Below the pieces are notes generated by a model. It was not told where the DNA came from, ran no database searches, and saw nothing but the letters and a program-made list of their open reading frames with translations. This document shows positions 56,420 to 64,000 of a stretch of 64,000 nucleotides of DNA, one piece after another. The position numbers and the translations under genes were made by a program. The first letter of the stretch is position 1. Each line of letters begins with the position of its first letter. This stretch comes from Lyophyllum atratum (lineage: Eukaryota; Basidiomycota; Agaricomycetes; Agaricales; Lyophyllaceae), in the NCBI GenBank assembly GCA_014905825.1, contig JACGCN010000019.1, positions 1 through 64,000 on the forward strand. Reading direction: 5' to 3'.

Positions 56420-56963
56420 TCATGCAATCCGCTTGAACCACCAGGGGACGCCAGCGTAGTTGACTGCCGAGTAAATCCGCGGTTGGTCTGCGTAGCAATT
56501 GTTCACGCCAATGGATACGCAAGGCACATAGGCCCAACCAGCCGACCCGTCTGGCATCTGAACACTGATCACGGCATCTACTTCAGCTAGCTGCACCGAC
56601 ATAGATGGGGTCGCGAATAACTTACGTGTAATTGTCCCCACTTGAATTATTGACCTTCCAGCCAAAAGCTGTCGACGACGGCGCAACGTCAGCGCTGGAA
56701 GGTGCCACGAACGCACCTCCAACAGTGAAAGTGAAGATATTATCTGCTACCTTCGTGATCGTCCACTGAGTACGCGATGGGCGCGTTAATCAACATCTTG
56801 ACCGAAACACAGAGTAACACCCACATACCAATGGGGCTATAGTACCGGGCAGCAACTCAACAACTTGCGAAGGACCACCATTAATAGACCCGAGGCCAAG
56901 CGGGCGCACGCCAGAAGCGCCGTTGTAGTAGATCTCGTAGATGCCTTGGGCGGGTTCGGCCAT
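56420..56963 (-). CDS. Small beta-trefoil-like protein (lectin or protease-inhibitor type)
   Basis: Three exons on the minus strand: 56829-56963, 56626-56765, 56420-56564; 139 residues. It starts MAEPAQGIYEIYYNGASGV, then LLPGTIAPLWTITKVADNIFTFTVGG, an FGWKVNNSSGDNYT stretch, and ends VPWWFKRIA. The opening G-Y-I/Y-N-A-SG pattern, repeated W-T/I-x-F strands and a Trp-rich end recall small intracellular beta-trefoil proteins of mushrooms (ricin-B-like lectins, mycospin/mycocypin protease inhibitors), which act in fruiting-body defence. No signal peptide, as usual there. The family call is by resemblance only; no active-site loop can be matched. The exon 3 acceptor was chosen to keep the frame; nearer AGs create stops. 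Confidence 0.6.
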
Positions 56964-57381
56964 TGAGGTTGATTAGAGGGGAGTTGGTTGAGGGCTGGAG
57001 TCTGGATAGCGCAGCCCTTATACCCTCTGATTTCAAGCTCCACTGAATGGAAATCGGTCCGTCCGAACCAAGAAGTACCACACCGGGGAAAAGAGAACGA
57101 GGGTTTCCCCCATAAGTGATACTATCGTGCTATCTGCCGTCAAAATGTCAAGAACGGCAATGAAGAGCTATGATGGCATTGTGTAGAGAAGTGTGGTTGC
57201 TTCGCGCAGCCCTGCATCGTCGAGGCCGTCCCCCCATAAGTGAAATCACGAGGGCCAGATTACTACGGCCGTTTAAACACCGAGGCACGTCGATGAGGGG
57301 ACGCGTCAGCTTGAGAGTGCTGACTGTGACTTTCATGGTCATCCCATGCCCGACCGATAGAACCCAGGAAGGGGCCGATAA

Positions 57382-60300
57382 TCAACACACAACGCAATCT
57401 TCCTTGAAGCTCAGGTTATACATCGTCTTATCTACCGTCTTCTCGATCTTCTTCCAATCCGAGCGCCGCTGGATGAACTCGTAGATATCCTACGACACGT
57501 CCCATCAGCAAAACGGTGATCAGGACGGAAACCTAGGTATCTCACCTCAGGCCTATATGCGCCCCCGTACCGGGTGACATCCCGCACGATCTGCGCGAGG
57601 TCCTTGGCGTCTTCGACCACGTACACGTGCCCCAGCATCTTGAGGTGCGAAAAGTCGGAGACGATCGACGGGACCTGCGTAGACAGACCTCAGGATGTTT
57701 ACACACTTCGAAGCTTACACATCCTTACCTTCAGCGACGAAATGAACGCGTGATACGTGTTCAAATCCGCAATGACGCGGAACCCGCCGTTGAGCGAGAT
57801 AATCTGCCGCTTGATGTGCTTCTGTAGAATTCTACAAAGATCAAAGAACCAAAGCGAAACACACAATCAGGCTCCGATGTTCTTCTTCCTCTTCAAAAAG
57901 AAGAGAAAACGGCAGAGAGGTGACGTACGCAATAAGCCGGATCCCAACCTCCTGATAGAACACCTCCAGCACCTCCTTGCTCGTGCTCCCCTTCAACAGC
58001 CTACAATGCATCTCCAGGCACCTGATCGCCTCTGCGCAGCCCCGCGTCGGCCCGAGGTCCAGCGGCCCATCCTCAGGGTAGTACTCCCGTGCGCCCGTCA
58101 GCGTCAGGATGATATGCTCGACCTGCGAAACAAATGTCAGAGATACTCAGGGCTTCGCAGCATCCAGAACCAGAAGATGAAATGAAGGGTCGCGGGGTCG
58201 GGGTCGGGAACGCGTACCTGATTCATGAGAACCTCGGTACCGGCATTCAGCCCTCCCGCAACTGAATCGTCCAACGCATTCTCAAAGCGCTTCTTCTCAC
58301 GCACCACTGCGTTTAGAAAGTCGGTCCGGTCGATGTGATGTGCCTATGCTATGATCAGTAAGGCTGTGCGCGCAATAATAGAAAGAAAGAGTCGAAACGT
58401 AGAACATGGATAGGGCGGGAGGAGATAACATGAGAGAGAAGAAAGGAAAGAAACACGCACGAGCTCCTTGTCGAAATACACCTGCACCATACTCTGAATC
58501 GTGTCCCCAACATGCACGAGCTCAAAGAACTGCAACAGCGGCGCTACACTCGTCGTACCCTTATGTTCCGCAGGCTTATACTCAAGCATCTGTTCCGTCG
58601 CCCTGCAAAAATAATCACAATCGAAGTCAATACAAAGACGAACCCCAAACCCCAAGAAACGAGCGAAAGTGAGAAAGTCGTGCTAAAGATTGGTAACAAC
58701 ACCCTGGAAACGACCAAGGTTCCTAAACCCCAAGTCGAAGCAGGAAGAAAAAAGAATGGTGAGCCGAAGCCCAAACCACCCTATCCATTCAACCCAACCC
58801 AACCGCCCCCCCCAACACTCCTCAAGATCCTCCGAAACAAAGAAGACAAAAAACACAAAGACCCACCTCCCAAACCCCCCCCTCAAATGCTCCCCAAGCG
58901 CCCCCACCCCCAACATAAACACCTCCTCAATCGTATCCCTCACCCTCCCCCCATAATGCCCCGGGTACCCCGCAAAAATCTCCACCCTCTTCAGCGCGTC
59001 CCGGTCCGCGTGGATCACCTCGAGCGCGACGTCGAGGGAGAGCAGGAGCTCGAGCTTGTTTTCTGTGGGGGCGGGGGCGGGGGTGGGGGTTTGGGTACGC
59101 GGCGTTGAGGTGGAGGTGGATGTGGGGGGGAGGGAGGTGCGGGATGCTGTGAACGGGGATTGGGGGGTTAGTATACCCGGTATACGCAGCGGAAGAAGGG
59201 AGAGACATACCACGTGCACTCTGCGTCCCCGAGCCCATATCCCCCGCAGCCCACGGGTCCTCCTCCCTCTTCTCATTCTCCTCCCCCACCCCCTTCTCAT
59301 CCTCATCCCCATCCTCCTCATCATCCCCAACCTCAAAAACCATCCCCCCATCCCCCTTCTCCCTCATCACTTTCTCCACCCCTCCCCCTCCTCCCACCAC
59401 TCCCCCACCAACCCCCCACCCAGTCTTACTCACCCCACCCCCTCCCCTCCCCGCCGCACCCCACCTCGCCGGATTAAGCATCGCGATCCCCTGCACCGCC
59501 GCCGTCCCCCCACTCACGATCGCCCCGCCCATCCGCGGTACGATCGCCACCGGCAAGAGAAGGACGCTCGTGAATGAGGCGAGAACGTTGCGTTTTACTT
59601 GGGCGGGGTTTTGGGATGTTAGGAAGCGCGGTTGGTGAGTTTGCGTTTGGTGGTTGGGGTGGGCGTTTGGGGGGTGGGCAGAGGAGGAGGAGGAGGGGGT
59701 GGAGGAGGTGGAGGTGGGGGCGTATGTTGATAGCTGTGGGAGAGGGTTTGGGGTTAGGTGGGTGTGGGGAAGAGGGAGGAAGGGGGGAACGGACCTGGCG
59801 ATCCCAGTCTCTACATATCGTGTCGAATATATGTTTGACGGACTCGATTTCCTCGTCGAGGTATTCGTCCATGTTGCTCTCGAACATCTGGTACCTGAAA
59901 GAGTAAAATAAGCACGCAAATGAGAACTTGGATAAGCATGTAGTAGGGTAAAGGGCACTCACACGACATCCTCCGCTCGAGTCCGTCCAATGACTTCCTC
60001 CGCGCTGACTGGTTTCTCCCCACTCTTATCTCCCGCGCGCTCTCTCGCTCCGGCAGCACGCATGATAGCATCCACCATCCGCCACGCCTCCTTGAACGAC
60101 GCCGCCGTCGCTTGGAGGAACACAGCAGACGCTGGGGCCGCCCGGGCGCGTGTAAGTAGGGACGTTATGTATTCTCCGACCTTTAGGTACGGTGAGTGAG
60201 AAAAAAGGACAGGGTGAGTGGGAGACAGACGAACGAACGTACCACCTCACCCGCCACGCGCTCCGCGAAGCCGAGCAGGACCTGCGACGCAGGCGGAAAC

Positions 60301-61388
60301 ACACGAACGGCCCTCGCACCATGCTCCTCGATCGCCTCCAATACCACACCCATAAACTCATCCATCGCATCAAAATCCAACGCCCCATCCTCCGTAAAAT
60401 TCCCCATAGGATCCCACCTCCCCTGCACATAAAAAATCTCCCTCTTCTCCGCCCACACCTTCCCCATCTCCCACTCCCCCACCACCCCGCCCGTCCCCGC
60501 CCACACCTCCCAGCTCGCCTCCGCCGCCTCCCGCATCCCCACCTCGTCCCCGCGCCCGTCGGCGCCGTCGAAGGCCGCGAGCATGCTCGCGTCGAAGCGG
60601 TCCGTCGCGGCGCGGAGGGCGGCGGAGAGGGGGCGCCAGGGGCGCAGGGGCTGGATTGGGGGGGAGAGGAAGAGGGCGAGGAGGTGTAGTGTTTTGGCGC
60701 GGGTGCGGAGGGGGATGTCCTGGGCGGCACTGGTGGTGCTGGAGGAGGATGAGGGCGGGGAGAGCGGGGATTTGAGCCCTGGGGTCGGGGCGAGGAAGGT
60801 GGAGAGGGCGGAGAGGACGAGGTGTGGGGGGGTGGAGCCGAGGGTTTGGGCGAGGGGTTTGAGCAGGGTGTGTGCGCGGATGTAGAAGGCGCGTTTGGTG
60901 GGTGCTGCTGTGGCTGCTGCCGTGGAGAAGGAGAGAGAGACGGGTGGGGACCCGACGAAGTCGCCGTACTCCCCTGCAGCGGCAGTGTCTACAGCTGCGA
61001 AGTCGCCAAAATCGTCTAGATCGTTGGACACGGACAGCGTTGGAGGAAGCGCAGCCCGTGTAACCCCAGCCTGGCCCTTCTGTGCGGCTTCGAGTGCGTC
61101 GAGCACCGAGCCCAAGTTGTACTTCTCCACCCCTAGGGAAAGCCACCTCGCCTCCCAGAATTTCTCCTCCTTTACAAGAACATTGAGCGCCCTAGAAGAT
61201 CGTGCGTAGGCAGGAACATCAGTGATCGGGAGGAAGGAGAGCACCAGCTGGTGGAGGTCGACAGGGAGTCGGCCGATCAAGATGGGGGCCGGCGGGGGTT
61301 TGGTCGTAGCATGGCCGCTGCGGGATAAAAGGCGGGCACCGGAGGACGCATACAGTCGGACGGGCTCTAGCGTCGCAAACTTTTCCAT
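57382..61388 (-). CDS. RCY1: Recyclin-like protein: F-box plus Sec10/exocyst-type domain
   Basis: Eleven exons, minus strand: 60243-61388, 59963-60180, 59795-59894, 59211-59733, 58867-59146, 58461-58602, 58218-58343, 57929-58122, 57729-57831, 57546-57674, 57382-57489; all phases match, 1022 residues. F-box at about residues 36-82 (ILIGRLPVDLHQLVLSFLP to EEKFWEARW); the rest is helical and Sec10-like: MFESNMDEYLDEEIESVKHI, QVKRNVLASFTSVLLLPVA, CRATEQMLEYKPAEHKG-type block, FDKELAHHIDRTDF, HIKRQIISLNGGFRVIADLN, and SDFSHLKMLGHVYVVEDAKDL. Yeast Rcy1 and S. pombe Pof6 are F-box proteins for endosome recycling and exocytosis. As in yeast Rcy1, the end is CaaX-like: the last four residues are CVVC, predicting prenylation. 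Low-complexity Ser/Pro and Gly/Glu inserts (about 490-680) enlarge it. Gene symbol by family only. Confidence 0.88.
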
Positions 61389-61804
61389 GCCGTCGTCGTT
61401 GCCTGAGACGACGACCAACGCGGTTTACCCGTCGTTGGCAGTCACGTGCTGCGCAGTTGCCGGGCCGGGCCAGACTTGAAGTTGTTTAACTTTTTGGCAC
61501 AACTCCTTCTCCCCAAACCCAAACCACGCGCGATGTCCGAATGTGACTTACTCGATATCGCTGGCTGGGCGTCTGTTAGTATATGCCAATCACAGCTGCA
61601 TTTAACCGCGTTCTGCGAATTTACACGAATCAGAGGACCCAGCCTCAACAGTGCTTCACACCACCAGCACGCTCTCGACGTCCTTCAGCATACGGTCCTT
61701 AACGGCTCTGTGGACTCGGTGATCTATGGAGGCTGAGATACACGGGGACCAGAATAATTTCCTTGTGCAAGGTGACATGTCTTTCCATGATTCCGAAGCC
61801 TGTG
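61389..61804. other. Upstream region of the recyclin-like gene
   Basis: No gene recognised. It should hold the promoter of the leftward recyclin-like gene. A rightward frame at 61446-61736 has no family resemblance. Confidence 0.4.
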
Positions 61805-63202
61805 TACATCGACACTGACGTCTCCCGCCTTTCTCGTCCATCATGCATCAGCCCTGGCCCGAGCATTCCTTGCAATGAATCATGATCTAACTGATAAAAT
61901 CGAGAGTTAGCATGAGTGGAACCAGAGAAACGCACGCATAACCTGGACGAATAGCCAAATTCCTCCGCCGCTTCTTGAGCCTTCACTTCGGCAGGATATC
62001 CCGCAGACCCCCCGACCGCCTCCGTACGTTCATGCCCGTCCTACATATACATAGTCTCCGGTCGTGTGCCGTCAACCACGAAGACCCCGGTTGTCGACCA
62101 GCGACTTTGAACCTGCGCCGCCCCACAATCGATCCCTCCTAGCTCGTTTCCAAGTACGGCCGAGGCCGAGGCGGCGCTGTCCGTCGATCAAAATTTTGGA
62201 GGGCTGGAGGAGAAGGGGATAGAAGTGGGAGAGACACCGTGAGTCAAGGAAGTGAATCGCAAAAGAGAGGACGTACGTACGGCTCGGGCTTGAGCTTGGG
62301 GGCGTTGGCGGAGGGACGTCTGGAAGATGGCGAAAGTGATGGGTTCCCGGCGTTTCCTACAGAAGGTGTATTGAGCTTCCCGTCATGTAAGGCTGGTCAA
62401 TAAAGTTGGTGTATACCTTGGAGTACATCGAAATTTTCCGCCTGCGCTTGTGAACGCAGTGCGCACGGGAAGCCCCGAAAGCTGGCGGACCTGGACCTCT
62501 TCAAAATCGACCCGTCGGAGTATGTAGTAGGGTGGCGCGTCCACCAGTCGTTCCCGACGTGCGTCAATATGTATATAATCTTTAACGACACGTTCAGCCG
62601 CCATGTTGATGCAGACGAACGAGAGACTCACCCACGTAGAAATTTCCGTGCCGAAAAGCAAATCATCATGAGACACTGCGGTCCCAGTTGATGGCCTATT
62701 TCATGGTCTGGTCGAGGAGAGTTGGTTGAATTTTCTACGTCTATAGCGCTACTGGAGGCCTGTTACGATTGACAGGATGATGAACAGAGATGGAGGCTGT
62801 GGGGAGCCTGAAACCTGTAAAGGCGTCGAAAGAGGTAGGAGACCCGTTGGTTGTCCGAGCAGGACACGTTGGGGAGGCGTGCATGGTCGGCAGATCCTTG
62901 AGCTCAACATCGGTCGCGTCGAGCCGATCATTGTTGATGACGACGGGCAAGTTCAACAAGTTAACGGACTGCAGCCGTGTCTCCGATGCCACGTGGTTGA
63001 GTTTGCTTCCGTCGCCAATCTCCGAATCCCCTCAGCTTGATTCATCCTCTCTCGACACGGCACGCATGGCTGACAGGCCGTGTGAGCCTGGCCCGCATAC
63101 GATGTCCTCTCAACTTCTTAAGATACACAATACACATATCCTCGGATTTGATCTAAAAAGGCACAAGTGCCATGGTCGATCCTTCTGTTCAAGTCTATCC
63201 GA
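61805..63202 (-). repeat. Right arm of the inverted duplication: decayed unknown gene, copy B
   Basis: Leftward counterpart of 54171-55555. Shared pieces: KLNHVASETRLQSVNLLNL, LDATDVELKDLP, FEEVQVRQLSG, WSTTGVFVVDGTRPETM, AGYPAEVKAQEAAEEFG. Relative to copy A it lacks about 30 bp after AATCAAGCTG (near 63025), carries a 5-bp insertion near 62460 that shifts frame, and gains ATGTATATGTAG after RPETM. No intact exon set could be assembled. Unknown function; the duplication encloses the tRNA-Val, beta-trefoil-like and recyclin-like genes. Confidence 0.55.
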
Positions 63203-63245
63203 AGGCCGTCGGAGAGAAGAATGAAGAAGGTTGTATCCGAATTGA

Positions 63246-64000
63246 TCACCGATTCTGCTCCTTGTGTATATCATCCCAGCTTCCGAGGTGAAACATCGAC
63301 GGAAGGCTACTCCAGACCTTTTCTCTCCCCTTCTGGTGCTGAATCTGAACCAGCTCCAGACAATGTTGGCACACCTTGAGCGTGTCCCAGTCTTCGTACT
63401 CGTGCAGCGGGTGTGGGTTACCGCGAAGCTCCTCCGACCGGCGCCAGGTCATCGTACCCGGCAGGCGCGACACACATGCGAGCTGACACTTGTACGACTT
63501 CGTAAAGTCAAACGCGAAGCGATGCGTGAGTGACTTCTGTGCTTCCCAAAGTTGATCTCTTCCGGCAAGGCACAAGGCCTTGTCCTTCCAAGAGAGGACA
63601 GGGTCCTGGAGCAGGGCGTCGGTGACGATATTAGTGGAGATGTAGAACGCCCAGGGAAGGATCTCGGGGACATTCGCTTCGCGAGCGAGAGGGATCGCGC
63701 GCACGATGGTGGATGAGACATATTTGTACCCGGAAGACAGGAGGGCGTCGCAGCCCTTGAGAGTAGACGGGAACTTCGTTTGAAGGATAGAGATGCATTT
63801 CCGGCGGAGGAATATCAGATTATACTTCGTGCTGATTCGCAGGATACCAGAGACGAACGAGATGAGTGTGGACAGCTCCGCGTCGGGCATAAGGGTATCG
63901 AAATAGCTATGGAAATTGGTTATCGAAGTGGACGGGGACGCTGCAGATCATGATGGAACGCACAAAGGTTGGTAAAGGGCCTTCATAACATCGGTAAAAT
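63246..64000 (-). CDS. BTB/POZ-domain protein, C-terminal part (gene continues beyond window)
   Basis: Minus strand, two exons visible: one entering at 64000 and ending 63964, and 63246-63906, joined across a 57-nt intron so that DVMKALYQPFYFDTLMPDAE is continuous; the 5' end lies outside. The remaining 230 residues follow the layout of the large Agaricomycete BTB family: end of the BTB fold (FVSGILRISTKYNLIFLRRK), then PLAREANVPEILPWAFYIS, a DKALCLAGRDQL block, and a Cys/His-rich segment (KCQLACVSR, CQHCLELVQIQH). These proteins are thought to be adaptors for cullin-3 ubiquitin ligases or transcription-related scaffolds. Function unknown for this member. Confidence 0.75.

Noticed and set aside
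58512..59577. Rightward open frames (up to 198 codons) inside the recyclin-like gene
   Set aside because: Antisense shadows of exons and of GC-rich introns whose leftward frame gives a consistent Sec10-like protein.
1..64000. CRISPR arrays, phage or bacterial defence systems
   Set aside because: No regular spacer-repeat arrays and all genes are intron-bearing eukaryotic; not expected or seen.

Overview
The window looks like nuclear DNA of a mushroom-forming basidiomycete (Agaricomycetes). Genes carry many short GT-AG introns (mostly 48-70 nt, with CTAAC/CTGAC-like branch sites). The families present (class II DAHP synthase, small class I terpene synthases, a mushroom-type BTB protein, repeated ICMT-like methyltransferases, an F-box/Sec10 recyclin) and intron-bearing nuclear tRNAs all fit. 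All gene models below were built by hand from splice signals, reading-frame phase and continuity of recognised protein families; no database was searched.

Layout. 0-2.2 kb: 3' part of a transposase-like gene. 3.2-3.9 kb (-): ICMT-like methyltransferase 1. 4.4-9.5 kb (+): a 16-exon class II DAHP synthase (shikimate pathway entry). 11-25 kb: a tandem array of three class I terpene synthases (12.4, 16.2 and 21.7 kb) with the same three-exon structure. Each is preceded by an intact or decayed copy of an unknown gene, and tRNA-like repeats or their remnants lie downstream of each. The array ends in a 3-ketoacyl-CoA thiolase, and a relic of the thiolase start also lies behind terpene synthase 2, so the duplicated block once included part of that gene. 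A complete miniature LTR retrotransposon (TRIM) sits between synthases 2 and 3.

27-41 kb: a divergent VPS4-like AAA ATPase (-), a 17-exon aldehyde dehydrogenase (+), an aldo/keto reductase (+), a small uncertain gene, a RidA-like protein with an apparent signal peptide (+) and a 13-exon MFS transporter (+). 43-50 kb is repeat-rich: a 5'-truncated non-LTR retrotransposon with an 815-codon reverse transcriptase frame, ICMT-like gene 2, and a 1.27-kb non-autonomous hAT-like element with a perfect 8-bp target duplication.

52-64 kb: ICMT-like gene 3, two intron-containing tRNA-Glu genes, a tRNA-Val gene with intron, a small beta-trefoil-like protein (-), a recyclin-like F-box/Sec10 protein ending in a CaaX-like motif (-), two inverted copies of a decayed unknown gene flanking that segment, and the 3' part of a BTB-domain gene running off the right edge.

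Functional reading. The terpene synthases are the only clear secondary-metabolism core. No cytochrome P450 or obvious tailoring operon lies beside them, so a biosynthetic cluster is not proven. The ALDH, AKR and MFS genes are 8-18 kb away and may be unrelated. Nothing here is prokaryotic: no operons, no CRISPR, no phage genes.
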